Assembly (NCBI GenBank): GCA_036373915.1
Contig: DASUUU010000159.1
Coordinates: 1 to 64,000, forward strand
Reading direction: 5' to 3'
From: JASLBX01 sp036373915
GTDB taxonomy: Bacteria > Actinomycetota > Actinomycetes > Jiangellales > Jiangellaceae
DNA length: 64,000 nucleotides
A program made the position numbers and the translations under genes. Shown in pieces: positions 24,464-33,195 of this stretch (position 1 is its first letter; each line of letters starts with the position of its first letter). The notes under the pieces were generated by a model, which did not search any database, was not told the origin of the DNA, and saw only the letters and a list, made by a program, of their open reading frames with translations.

Positions 24464-25954
24464 ATGATCGACATGCCGCGAGCCGGCTTCAACCTGATCG
24501 TCCTGGGGCCGGGCGTGCGTGACCTGATCGCCGGCTGCTCGCATGATCGGCCAGCGAGCGGAGCCAATGGTCGCGTGTCCCGATTTGTCCGGTCAGTTGA
24601 GCGTTTGCTCCGCTGCCTGGCCGATCATGCCCCGCACCGATCTACACCCGGCGCCGGCCTAGCGGCGGCGACAGCAGTGGTCACGGCGGCGGTCCTGCTC
24701 GGGCCGGCCGACCTGGCCGTCGCCGAGCCGGAGACGCCGGCGAGGTATCCGTCGGCCTCCAGCTCGACTCGCGTGAGCGGGCTCGGCTTCGACACCTGCA
24801 CGGCACCCTCGCTTTCGGCCCTGCGGGCCTGGCGGGCGTCTTCGTACCGGACGGTCAACATCTACTTCGGGGGGCGGAACCGGGCATGCAAGCAACCCAA
24901 CCTGACCTCGGCCTGGGTGCGGGACGCCACCGCGATGGGTTGGAAGCTGCTGCCGACCTATGTGGGCTACCAGCCCGCATGCATGCTCGGCACCAAGACG
25001 TATCGCTACACCTCCTCCACCGCGACGTCGCGCGGTACCTCGGACGCCAACGACGCGGTCGCCAGGGCCAAGGCGCTGGGCCTGCTTCCCGGTAGCGCGC
25101 TGTACGCCGACATCGAGCACTACGACCGGAGCAACTCCTCATGCCGGACGTCCGTGCGCAGGTACGCCTCGGCCTGGACCAAGACGCTGCACGTCGCCGG
25201 CTACGTCGCGGGCGTGTACGTCCACCAGAACTCCGGCTTGCGCGATCTGTCCGCCACGTACAACTCGCTCAGCTACGCCCGGCCAGACGCCGTGTGGGTC
25301 GCCCGGTGGGACGGCCGCACGTCGCTCACCGGCTGGCCCACGGCGCCGAACACGCAGTGGTCCACCTGGCAGCGCGTGAAGCAGTACCGCGGCGACCACA
25401 ACGAGACATGGGGTGGCGTGCGGATGAACATCGACAGCGACGCGCTGCGCGCACCGGTAGCGACCGTCGCGCGGCGGTATACGGTCACGAGCAGGACCGC
25501 ACTCAATGCCCGCACCGGGCCCTCGACGTCGTACCCCGTCGCGCGCAGCCACGCGTCGGGTTCGTCGCTGTCCGTCGTATGCCAGACCCGCGGCAAGAAG
25601 GTCGGCACGAGCCCTGTGTGGGACCGCCTGTCCGACGGGACCTGGGTCAGCGACTACTACGTCTCCACGCCGTCGAGCAGCGGCTTCAGCTCGGCCCTGC
25701 CACTGTGCATGTACCCCGGACAGGTAACCGCCAGCGCACTCAACGCCAGGAGCGGGCCCGGCACGTCCTACTCGACGTCCGGCGGCGCATTGCAGCGGGG
25801 ATCGCTCGCCTACGTGGTGTGCCAGAAGACCGGTACCAGGGTCGGCACCAGCTCGGTATGGAACAAGCTGCCCGACGGACGGTGGGTCAGCGACTACTAC
25901 GTCTCCAACCGGTCGAACACGAGCTGGAGCGCTCCGGTCCCCCGCTGCCCGTAG
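24464..25954 (+). CDS. secreted DUF1906 (Rv2525c-like) glycoside-hydrolase-fold protein with two SH3 domains
   Basis: A 496-residue protein. A hydrophobic segment near 64-88 (LAAATAVVTAAVLLGPADLAVA) looks like a signal peptide core. Residues 105-325 match the Rv2525c-like TIM-barrel domain: GLGFDTCTAPS, VNIYFGG, LPTYVGYQ, YADIEHYD. Two bacterial SH3 domains follow (about 330-405 and 415-495), each ending in WVSDYYVS. It probably acts on or binds cell wall. The start is uncertain: ATG at 24464 has AGGGG six bases upstream but yields an unusually long N-terminus that runs through an inverted repeat, while GTG at 24575 gives a more normal signal peptide. Confidence 0.82.
   Translation: MIDMPRAGFNLIVLGPGVRDLIAGCSHDRPASGANGRVSRFVRSVERLLRCLADHAPHRSTPGAGLAAATAVVTAAVLLGPADLAVAEPETPARYPSASSSTRVSGLGFDTCTAPSLSALRAWRASSYRTVNIYFGGRNRACKQPNLTSAWVRDATAMGWKLLPTYVGYQPACMLGTKTYRYTSSTATSRGTSDANDAVARAKALGLLPGSALYADIEHYDRSNSSCRTSVRRYASAWTKTLHVAGYVAGVYVHQNSGLRDLSATYNSLSYARPDAVWVARWDGRTSLTGWPTAPNTQWSTWQRVKQYRGDHNETWGGVRMNIDSDALRAPVATVARRYTVTSRTALNARTGPSTSYPVARSHASGSSLSVVCQTRGKKVGTSPVWDRLSDGTWVSDYYVSTPSSSGFSSALPLCMYPGQVTASALNARSGPGTSYSTSGGALQRGSLAYVVCQKTGTRVGTSSVWNKLPDGRWVSDYYVSNRSNTSWSAPVPRCP
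24541..24630. repeat. inverted repeat with about 24-bp arms
   Basis: The left arm, starting GCATGATCGGCCAG at 24541-24564, pairs with 24607-24630, two mismatches in 24 positions, around a 42-base spacer. It falls inside the presumed N-terminal coding part of the DUF1906 gene, suggesting that the true start lies downstream or that this is an element inserted at the gene's 5' edge. Confidence 0.7.
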
Positions 25955-25998
25955 CCCAGGTCCGCCGAGTCCTACCGGCACGGCCTAAGCTGCGAGCC

Positions 25999-26700
25999 AT
26001 GCGTGCTTTGATCGCGGCCACCATCGTCACCTTGGCCGTCACGGGCTGCTCCGGCGACGAAGACGGCGATGCGGACACCGGTCAGCATGACCAGGGCGCC
26101 GCCGAACGTCTCGAAGCCGCCGCCGACCTGCTCGATGCCACCTCAGGGGTGCGGTTCACTGTGGAGGGCTCCGACCTGCCTGACGAGGGGACGCTGATCC
26201 TCGGCGCCGAGGGTGTGGCGGCACCGCCGGGCTCGTTCGACGGCGAGATCCGGGTCCTCACCGCCGGCCTGTCGGCCACCATCGAGGTTGTCTCCGTCGA
26301 CGACGAGTTGTGGGCCAAGCTGCCGATGACGAACCAGTTCGCGCGGGTCGACGCCGAAGCCCTCGGGTTCTCCGACCCGGGCGCGCTGCTCGACCCGGAG
26401 CGAGGGGTCAGCCAGCTGCTGCGATCAGCCATCGGCCCCGTGGAATCCGAGCCGGCGCGGATCGGCGCGGACGTGGTCGACGAGATCACCGCGACACTAC
26501 CCGGACAGCTCGTCGGTTCGGTGCTGACGATCGCCGATCCCGAGGCCGAGGTCGCCGCGGCATTCGCCGTGGACGCCGAGACCGGCCACTTGCGCCGCGC
26601 GGTCCTCACCGGCCCGTTCGTCGGCGACGACACCCAGACCTACACCGTCCTGCTCGAGGACTACGACCAACCCGTCGACATCAGTGCACCCGCTGACTGA
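25999..26700 (+). CDS. lprG: LprG/LppX-type lipoprotein
   Basis: A 233-residue lipoprotein with signal peptide MRALIAATIVTLAVTGC, Cys17 being the lipidated residue. The mature part fits the LppX_LprAFG fold, a half-barrel that carries lipids in mycobacteria (VRFTVEGSDLPDEG, ELWAKLP, YTVLLEDYDQPVDI). Its end overlaps the following MFS gene by 17 bases, the same gene pair as lprG-Rv1410c in Mycobacterium, which exports triacylglycerol and lipoarabinomannan. The assignment as LprG rather than LprA/F comes from that pairing. TAAGCT seven bases before the ATG suggests a leaderless mRNA. Confidence 0.78.
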   Translation: MRALIAATIVTLAVTGCSGDEDGDADTGQHDQGAAERLEAAADLLDATSGVRFTVEGSDLPDEGTLILGAEGVAAPPGSFDGEIRVLTAGLSATIEVVSVDDELWAKLPMTNQFARVDAEALGFSDPGALLDPERGVSQLLRSAIGPVESEPARIGADVVDEITATLPGQLVGSVLTIADPEAEVAAAFAVDAETGHLRRAVLTGPFVGDDTQTYTVLLEDYDQPVDISAPAD

Positions 26701-28450
26701 CCGCGTCGGCCCGGCCGCGGTGCGCACTGCCCTCGCCCTCGCCGCCGTCGGCGTCCTGCTCGCCGCCGCGGACACGTACGTCGTCGTCCTGGCCCTACCC
26801 GACATGATGGTCGGCGTCGGCCTGGACGTGGACGAGCTCCAGCGCGCGGCTCCGCTCGTCTCGATGTTCCTGCTGGGATACGTCGTCGTGTTGCCGCTCG
26901 CCGGGCGCATCTCCGACGTTGTGGGACGCCTACCCGTGCTGCTCGGAGCTCTGCTCGTGTTCGCCGGCGGTTCGCTGGTGACGGCGGCCGCCCACGGGTT
27001 GGCAGAGGCTGTGACGGGCCGGTTCATCCAGGGCGCCGGCGGCGGTGCGCTCGTCCCCGTAACCCTGGCCCTCGTGGCCGACCTCTGGCCTCCGGAACGG
27101 CGCGGCGTCCCGCTCGGCGTCGTGGGTGCGGTCCAGGAACTCGGCGCCGTGCTCGGCCCGCTGTACGGTGCGGTCGTGTTGGCGATCGCCGACTGGCGGG
27201 CCATCTTCTGGGTGAACCTGGCCGCGGGGCTGGCATTGGCCGCCGGCGTGCACATCGCCCGGCGCGCTTCGATCGGCGGCGGTGCCCTACAGCACCCCGT
27301 GGGACGGCGCGACTGGCTCGGCGTGGCCCTCGCCGCAGGCGCGGTGACGGCAGGGGCCGTGGCGCTGGTCCGTCCCGGATCGCTGGCGCAGAGCGTCCGG
27401 TGGGGTGAGCTGCTGGTGCCCACGCTGAACGGGCGTGGTTGGACCACGCCGGCCGCGCTCGCCGGGCTCGCACTCGCCGCCGCCTTCGTCGTGCGCACCC
27501 TCACCGCCCAACATCCCCTGGTCGATCTTCGCCGGGCACCCGCCGTGTTGCGGGCCGCCGACCTGCCGGGTTCACTGCTGCTCGGTTCGGCACTCGGGCT
27601 CATCGTGCTGACCTTCGCGGTCGCCGATCCGCAGGTGGAGCTGATGACCCGAGCAGGCCCGTGGTTGCTAGTCGCCGCCGGCGTCGCCCTGGCCGGCTTC
27701 GCCGGATGGCAGCAGCGAGCACCCAACCCCCTGGTGCCCCGAGCGGCCATCCGGCCGCGGCCCGCGTGGGGTGCCCTGGTGGTCAGCCTGTTCATCGGTG
27801 CCGCCCTGGTCGTCATCCTCGTCGACGTCCCTGTCCTGGCACGCACCGTGATTCCGGATGCTGCGCAACTCGATGCCGCCCTTGTACTTGTTCGGTTCCT
27901 TATCGCCTTGCCCGTCGGCGCGCTGCTAGGTGGTTGGCTGCTGCACCGCGTGGCCGCCGCGTTCGTGGCCGCCGCCGGCATGACGTTGGGCGCTGCCGGC
28001 ATCGTCGTGATGGCGACGTGGGGCATGGGATCGCTGACCGGCGCCGTCGACGGCATCGTCCTCGTCGGTACCGGCCTGGGATTCGGCCTGGCCATCGCGC
28101 CGGTCAACGCTGCGTTGCTGGCCGCGATCCCGAGGGACACGCACGGCGTTGCCAGTGCGCTCATCGTCACGGCCCGGATGGTCGGCATGCTCGCCGGGCT
28201 CTCCGCGCTGACGGCCGTCGGGCTGCGGCGGCTTTACGCGGAACAGGCCCGGATCGAGTCGCCCACCGTGCTGTGCCCCCAGACGCCCACCCGATGCCCG
28301 CCTTACGATGACGCCGTGCGGGAGGCGATCGTCGCGCAGTTGCAGGTGACATTCGCCGGGGCCGCCGCCTGCGCCGCGGTGGCGGCCGTCGCGGCGTTAG
28401 CCCTCCTCCGGGGCTCGCCCGAGTCCCGCACCGCGTGGGTGCGCCGGTGA
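26684..28450 (+). CDS. MFS transporter, P55 (Rv1410c) type
   Basis: A 588-residue membrane protein with about 14 hydrophobic spans and the MFS motif A (GRISDVVGRLPV). This length and the location directly after an LprG-type lipoprotein match the mycobacterial efflux protein P55, which works with LprG in lipid export and drug tolerance. An extended loop lies near residues 225-250. The start is a GTG inside the end of lprG; its stop overlaps the next gene (GTGA), so the three genes are coupled. Substrate in this organism is inferred, not shown. Confidence 0.85.
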   Translation: MHPLTDRVGPAAVRTALALAAVGVLLAAADTYVVVLALPDMMVGVGLDVDELQRAAPLVSMFLLGYVVVLPLAGRISDVVGRLPVLLGALLVFAGGSLVTAAAHGLAEAVTGRFIQGAGGGALVPVTLALVADLWPPERRGVPLGVVGAVQELGAVLGPLYGAVVLAIADWRAIFWVNLAAGLALAAGVHIARRASIGGGALQHPVGRRDWLGVALAAGAVTAGAVALVRPGSLAQSVRWGELLVPTLNGRGWTTPAALAGLALAAAFVVRTLTAQHPLVDLRRAPAVLRAADLPGSLLLGSALGLIVLTFAVADPQVELMTRAGPWLLVAAGVALAGFAGWQQRAPNPLVPRAAIRPRPAWGALVVSLFIGAALVVILVDVPVLARTVIPDAAQLDAALVLVRFLIALPVGALLGGWLLHRVAAAFVAAAGMTLGAAGIVVMATWGMGSLTGAVDGIVLVGTGLGFGLAIAPVNAALLAAIPRDTHGVASALIVTARMVGMLAGLSALTAVGLRRLYAEQARIESPTVLCPQTPTRCPPYDDAVREAIVAQLQVTFAGAAACAAVAAVAALALLRGSPESRTAWVRR

Positions 28451-29367
28451 CGGCCTGCGCGGAGGCCTCGGCGGCACTCGGCGAGCCTCTCGTCGGCACG
28501 GCTCCCGAGGCGCCGGCCTGGGTGGTGCTCGAGCAGCCCGGGCCGTGGGGCCGCAAGGCCATGACCGAATCACACCTCGACCCGGTCCTCGGCGAGGCGC
28601 TCGAGGTCGCCGCAGCGGCGCACAACGCGCGCGTCGCGCTCGTCCGCCGGCCAGGGCGGCATCCCGACCGCCCCGGTCCGCGGGCGCGGCGGTTGTGGAT
28701 CGCCAGCACGCGGCCGGGTCGGAGCTGGCTGCTGGGCGGCTGGATCGGCGACATCACCGATCTCGGTGGGCTCTCCTGGTCCGGGATCGCGAACGGTGAC
28801 GTGGAAAGCGTCAACCGATCGATACCTGCTCTGCGCGGCGAGACGGACCCGGTGCTGCTGATCTGCACCAACGGGCGACGAGATGTGTGCTGCGCGATCA
28901 AGGGCCGGCGCCTCATCGGCGCGGTTCGCGATCGCCTGCCCGACCGGGTCTGGGAGACCATCCACCTGGGAGGGCACCGGTTCGCCCCCACTGCGGTGCT
29001 CCTGCCGGCCGGCGTGACGTACGGCCGGCTCGACCCGGATCGCGCTGTCGATGTGTACCGGGACGGAACCGCCGGACGCGTCGTGCTGGACGGGTATAGG
29101 GGGCGCTCGACGTACAGCCCGCCCGGCCAGGTGGCCGAGGCGGCAGTCCGCTCGGCGACCTGGAACCGCGACGTCGACGCGCTCGAGGTCGTCTCCGTCC
29201 ACGAACACGACGGTGACTGGCGTGCGGTGGTCGGCCACCGCGACGGGCGGCGCTGGCAGGTCGAGGTGACCGAGCGGCAGCCGGCGCCGGCAAGGCCGAT
29301 ATCGTGCGGGGCCGCACCGGTGAACCCGATCGCCTACGACGCCACCCCGCCCGTGCCCGTCAGCTGA
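28447..29367 (+). CDS. sucrase/ferredoxin-like protein
   Basis: A 306-residue protein of the Suc_Fer-like family (thioredoxin-like [2Fe-2S] ferredoxin fold). CTNGRRDVCC near residue 138-147 provides Cys residues, and GGHRFAPTAVLLP lies in the second half. An electron-transfer role is likely but unproven. The GTG start overlaps the stop of the MFS gene, so it is probably part of the lprG operon, although it is not a known partner of LprG. A cluster of prolines and an odd C-terminal tail end the protein. Confidence 0.8.
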   Translation: MTACAEASAALGEPLVGTAPEAPAWVVLEQPGPWGRKAMTESHLDPVLGEALEVAAAAHNARVALVRRPGRHPDRPGPRARRLWIASTRPGRSWLLGGWIGDITDLGGLSWSGIANGDVESVNRSIPALRGETDPVLLICTNGRRDVCCAIKGRRLIGAVRDRLPDRVWETIHLGGHRFAPTAVLLPAGVTYGRLDPDRAVDVYRDGTAGRVVLDGYRGRSTYSPPGQVAEAAVRSATWNRDVDALEVVSVHEHDGDWRAVVGHRDGRRWQVEVTERQPAPARPISCGAAPVNPIAYDATPPVPVS

Positions 29368-29388
29368 CAGATCCGCAACACTGGCGCC

Positions 29389-30447
29389 ATGGTCTACACC
29401 GCGCACCGCTTCCTGCCCTCGTCGTATGTGGCCGCCCCGGACCGGTACGAACCGATGCCGTACCGGCGAGTCGGACGCAGCGGCCTGCACCTGCCGGTCA
29501 TCTCCCTCGGCCTGTGGCACAACTTCGGCGACGACGTTCCGCTGGCCCGCCAGCGCGCCATCTTGCGCCGTGCCTTCGACCTCGGTATCACGCACTTCGA
29601 CCTGGCCAACAACTACGGGCCGCCCTACGGTTCGGCGGAGGTGAACTTCGGCCGCCTGTTCGCGGAGGACTTCGCCCGTTACCGCGACGAGTTGATCATC
29701 TCCACCAAGGCCGGGTACGACATGTGGCCGGGTCCGTACGGTGAGTGGGGCTCGCGCAAGTACCTGCTGGCCAGCCTGGACCAGTCGCTCGCCCGGATGG
29801 GCCTGGACTACGTCGACATCTTCTATTCGCACCGGCTCGACCCGCGAACCCCGCTCGAGGAGACGATGGCCGCGCTGGACACCGCCGTGCGGTCCGGCCG
29901 GGCGTTGTACGCCGGCATCTCCTCGTACCCAGCGGCTCAGACCGAAAAGGCCGTCGCCATCTTGCGGGAGCTGGGCACGCCGCTGACCATCCACCAGCCG
30001 TCGTACTCCATGCTCAACCGCTGGATCGAACACGGCGAACCGAGCCTGCTCGAGACACTGGAGAGCACCGGAGTGGGATGCATCGCATTCTCGCCGCTCG
30101 CCCAGGGCATGCTCACCAACAAGTACCTGACCGGCATTCCCGAGGGCTCGCGGGCCACCCAGGGCAAGTCACTGTCACCGGATCTGATCACCGACGAGAC
30201 GATGCGTCACGTCAAGGCGCTTGCCGACATCGCCGAGTCACGCGGGCAGACCCTCGCCCAGCTAGCGCTCACCTGGGTGCTGCGCGACGAGCGCGTCACG
30301 TCCGCACTCATCGGCGCAAGTAGCGTCGAGCAACTGGAGGACAACGTCGCAGCGCTCGACAACCTGTCGTTGACACGGGACGAGCTGGACGCCATCGACC
30401 GGCACGCCGTGGAAGCCGGCATCAACATCTGGGCCCCGGCCACCTAA
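29389..30447 (+). CDS. aldo/keto reductase, YghZ-like
   Basis: A 352-residue NADPH-dependent reductase. The catalytic tetrad is D71, Y76, K107 and H148 (FDLANNY, STKAGYD, YSHRLD). The NFGRL and DPRTPLEETM segments match YghZ/potassium-channel-beta-like AKRs, for which L-glyceraldehyde 3-phosphate and methylglyoxal are reported substrates. It lies 22 bases after the Suc_Fer gene. An AACACT hexamer six bases before the ATG may serve as a -10. Confidence 0.93.
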   Translation: MVYTAHRFLPSSYVAAPDRYEPMPYRRVGRSGLHLPVISLGLWHNFGDDVPLARQRAILRRAFDLGITHFDLANNYGPPYGSAEVNFGRLFAEDFARYRDELIISTKAGYDMWPGPYGEWGSRKYLLASLDQSLARMGLDYVDIFYSHRLDPRTPLEETMAALDTAVRSGRALYAGISSYPAAQTEKAVAILRELGTPLTIHQPSYSMLNRWIEHGEPSLLETLESTGVGCIAFSPLAQGMLTNKYLTGIPEGSRATQGKSLSPDLITDETMRHVKALADIAESRGQTLAQLALTWVLRDERVTSALIGASSVEQLEDNVAALDNLSLTRDELDAIDRHAVEAGINIWAPAT

Positions 30448-30564
30448 CCCCGCTGATCATGCAAGAAAGGGGGGCCCGACACGCCGATTACAGACCTGAA
30501 GGCCAAGGTCCCCGCCAGACCGAACGGCGTGTCGGGCTCCCCGTTCTTGCATGATCAGCGCGGG
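30448..30564. terminator. very long inverted repeat between convergent genes
   Basis: The arms are 30448-30486 and 30525-30564, about 39 bases each, differing by two substitutions and one single-base gap, around a 38-base loop. They contain TGATCATGCAAGAA and GCCCGACACGCCG. It separates the convergent aldo/keto reductase and parE genes, so it should act as a two-way terminator. The length greatly exceeds an ordinary terminator stem and resembles a mobile or dispersed palindromic element. Confidence 0.85.
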
Positions 30565-30570
30565 AGGTCG

Positions 30571-32685
30571 TTAGGCGTCGATGCGCTCGCGGTCCAGTTC
30601 CGCGGCGCCGGCCACGATGAAGTCCTTGCGCGGAGCGACCTCGTTGCCCATCAGGAGTTCGAAGATCTGCTCGGCCGCTTCGGCGTCGCCCACGGTGATG
30701 CGGCGCAGCCGCCGGTGGCGGGGGTCCATCGTGGTCTCGGCCAGCTGGTGTGGGTCCATCTCGCCCAGACCCTTGTAGCGCTGCGGCGGGCTCTTGTAGC
30801 GGACGCCCCGGCGGTCGAGATCGCGCAGCACGCGCTGGAGCTCAGCGTCGGTGTAGGTGTAGATGTGCTTGTCCTGGCCCTTGCGCGGGTTGATCAATTC
30901 AACCCGGTGCAGCGGGGGCATGGCCGCGAACAGCCGGCCGGCCTCCACCAGCGGACGCATGTACCGGAAGAACAGCGTGATCAGCAGCGTCCGGATGTGT
31001 GCTCCGTCGACGTCCGCGTCGACCATGATCACGAACTTGCCGTAGCGAGCCTGGGAGAGCTCGAACGTGCGCCCCGAGCCCGCACCAACGACCTGGATGA
31101 TCGCCGCGCACTCGGCATTCTTCAACATGTCGCCGACCGACGCCTTCTGCACGTTGAGGATCTTCCCGCGGATCGGCAGCAGCGCCTGGAACTCGGCGTC
31201 GCGGGCGGCCTTGCCGGTGCCGAGCGCGGAATCGCCCTCGACGATGAACAGTTCGGACTGATCCAGCTCTGCCGAGCGGCAGTCGACGAGTTTGGTCGGC
31301 AGCGCGCTGGTCTCCAGCGCATTCTTGCGCCGGACGTTCTCCTTGTGCAGCCGGGCCGCCACGCGCGCCTTCGCGGCCGCGACGATCTTTTCCAGGACGG
31401 CGTTGGCCTGAGTCTTCTCGGCCCGCTTGGACGAGGTCAGCAACCGGGTGAGATCGCGCTCGACGACGCGAGCGACGATGCCGCGGACCGCGGATGTGCC
31501 CAGCACCTCCTTGGTCTGACCCTCGAACTGCGGCTCGGCGAGGCGCACCGTGACCACCGCGGTCAGTCCCTCGAAGACGTCGTCCTTCTCGATCTTCTCG
31601 TCACCGGCTTTGAGCCTCCGGGCCGCGGCGCGCACTTGGGAGCGCACCGTTTTGAGCAACCCCTGCTCGAAACCGGCCACATGCGTGCCGCCCTTCGGAG
31701 TGGCTATCACGTTGACGAACGACCGCATCTGGGTGTCGTAGCCGGTGTCCCATCGCAGCGCGATGTCGACTCCACACTCACGCTCCACCTCGCGCGAGAC
31801 CATGTGACCGTTGTCGTCGAGCACCGGAATGGTCTCGGTGAACGTCTCTGCGCCGGTCAGCCGCAGAATGTCGGTTACCGGCGTGCCCTCGCCGAGAAAC
31901 TCGACGAACTCGGCGATTCCGCCGTCGTGCCGGAAGGTGTGCTCGACCGGTTCGGCGCCCCGCAGATCGCGCACCGTCAGCTGAAGACCCGGAACCAGGT
32001 AGGACGTCTGCCGCGCGCGGGTGAGCAGTTCGTCGAGTGAGAACGTGGCGTCACGCAGGAAGATCTGTTTGTCGGGCCAGAAGCGCACCCGAGTGCCGGT
32101 GACCCGCTTGGCCACTCGGCGCACCGTACGCAGTTCGGAGCTGTCCGTGAAGGGGGTGAAGTTCGAATCGGGCTCGCCGTTGGCGAACACACCCGGCTCA
32201 CCCCTGCGGAACGACATGGCGTGCACCTTGCCGCCACGGTCGACCTCGACGTCGAGCCGCGCCGAGAGGGCGTTGACGACACTTGCCCCGACGCCGTGCA
32301 GGCCACCGGTGGCGGCGTACGACGCGCCGCCGAACTTGCCGCCGGCATGGAGTTTGGTGAACACGACCTCCACGCCCGAAAGCCCGGTCTTGGTATGGAT
32401 GTCGACCGGGATGCCGCGGCCGTCGTCGCGGACTTCGGCGGACCCGTCCGGGCTGAGGATCACCTCGACGTTTCGACAGTGTCCGTTGAGTGCTTCGTCG
32501 ACCGCGTTGTCGATGATCTCCCACAGGCAGTGCATCAGGCCGCGGGAGTCGGTCGACCCGATGTACATACCGGGCCGTTTGCGGACCGCTTCCAGCCCCT
32601 CGAGCACCGACAGGTGTCGAGCAGTGTAATCCTGCGCACCGCGCCCGGACCTCGGCGATGTGAGCTCGGCCGGCTGGGCGGTCAC
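30571..32685 (-). CDS. parE: DNA topoisomerase IV subunit B / type IIA topoisomerase ATPase subunit
   Basis: A 704-residue ATPase subunit that relaxes and decatenates DNA with a ParC/GyrA-like partner. The GHKL ATP site has MYIGSTDSRGLMH, DNAVDEA and GGLHGVGASVVNALS; the toprim domain has EGDSALGTGKAARDAEFQALLPIRGKILN. The GTG at 32685 is chosen because AAGGAG lies nine bases before it; the frame is open to 32865. Presence next to DUF7455 and sigA matches actinobacterial parE loci; a second GyrB-type paralogue cannot be ruled out. Confidence 0.94.
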   Translation of the reverse strand: MTAQPAELTSPRSGRGAQDYTARHLSVLEGLEAVRKRPGMYIGSTDSRGLMHCLWEIIDNAVDEALNGHCRNVEVILSPDGSAEVRDDGRGIPVDIHTKTGLSGVEVVFTKLHAGGKFGGASYAATGGLHGVGASVVNALSARLDVEVDRGGKVHAMSFRRGEPGVFANGEPDSNFTPFTDSSELRTVRRVAKRVTGTRVRFWPDKQIFLRDATFSLDELLTRARQTSYLVPGLQLTVRDLRGAEPVEHTFRHDGGIAEFVEFLGEGTPVTDILRLTGAETFTETIPVLDDNGHMVSREVERECGVDIALRWDTGYDTQMRSFVNVIATPKGGTHVAGFEQGLLKTVRSQVRAAARRLKAGDEKIEKDDVFEGLTAVVTVRLAEPQFEGQTKEVLGTSAVRGIVARVVERDLTRLLTSSKRAEKTQANAVLEKIVAAAKARVAARLHKENVRRKNALETSALPTKLVDCRSAELDQSELFIVEGDSALGTGKAARDAEFQALLPIRGKILNVQKASVGDMLKNAECAAIIQVVGAGSGRTFELSQARYGKFVIMVDADVDGAHIRTLLITLFFRYMRPLVEAGRLFAAMPPLHRVELINPRKGQDKHIYTYTDAELQRVLRDLDRRGVRYKSPPQRYKGLGEMDPHQLAETTMDPRHRRLRRITVGDAEAAEQIFELLMGNEVAPRKDFIVAGAAELDRERIDA

Positions 32686-32893
32686 CCTTGCACACTCCTT
32701 CGAGACGGACGGATTCGGCTGTGTGGCCAGCGTAGTCTGCGGCGGGGCCGGGGCCGCGATCGGCGCGCCGGGCCACCGGGTAGGACATAGCGGACCGACT
32801 TCGCTCAGAGCGAATACCTCGAAAGTGACTCGTGCGGAAGATAGCGGGTCTGTTTTCATGTTCACCTAGTACGACCAAACGAGAGGAGTCGGA
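32686..32893. promoter_or_regulatory. divergent promoter region with 15-bp palindrome
   Basis: This 208-base region lies between the divergent parE and DUF7455 starts. A perfect palindrome TTCGCTC-A-GAGCGAA at 32800-32814 is the clearest signal and could be an operator serving both genes. A GAGGAG lies nine bases before the DUF7455 GTG. No complete -35/-10 pair was identified. Confidence 0.4.
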
Positions 32894-33115
32894 GTGACCA
32901 CGGCAGTCGCCACTCTCAAAGCCGTCGACCGCTGCGACAGCTGCGGCGCTCAGGCCTACATCCGTGCCGTCATGCCAGGCGGTGGCGAACTTCTGTTCTG
33001 CGGCCACCACGGCCGCCGGCACGAACCCAAGCTGCGGCCGCTCACCGTCGAGTGGCACGACGAGACTGACCGGCTTGTGGAGACGACCCCAACCGCTCAC
33101 GTAGAAGAGCGCTGA
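32894..33115 (+). CDS. DUF7455 small zinc-ribbon-like protein
   Basis: A 73-residue protein of a family common in actinobacteria. CDSCGAQAYI and the LFCGHHGRRHEPKL segment give a C-x2-C and CGHH pattern suggesting zinc binding. Function unknown. The GTG start has GAGGAGTCGG upstream. It is divergent from parE and ends ahead of a strong terminator. Confidence 0.85.
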   Translation: MTTAVATLKAVDRCDSCGAQAYIRAVMPGGGELLFCGHHGRRHEPKLRPLTVEWHDETDRLVETTPTAHVEER

Positions 33116-33123
33116 GATAGCAC

Positions 33124-33166
33124 GCGAGAGGGGGCCCCGGCCATGACGGCCGGGGCCCCCTCTCGC
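33124..33166 (+). terminator. rho-independent-like terminator after DUF7455
   Basis: A perfect 19-base-pair stem (33124-33142 with 33148-33166) with a five-base loop, ATGAC, starts ten bases after the DUF7455 stop. No U-tract follows, as is common in actinobacteria. Confidence 0.9.
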
Positions 33167-33195
33167 TGTCCAGAACCGGCTGGCAGGATGCCCCG

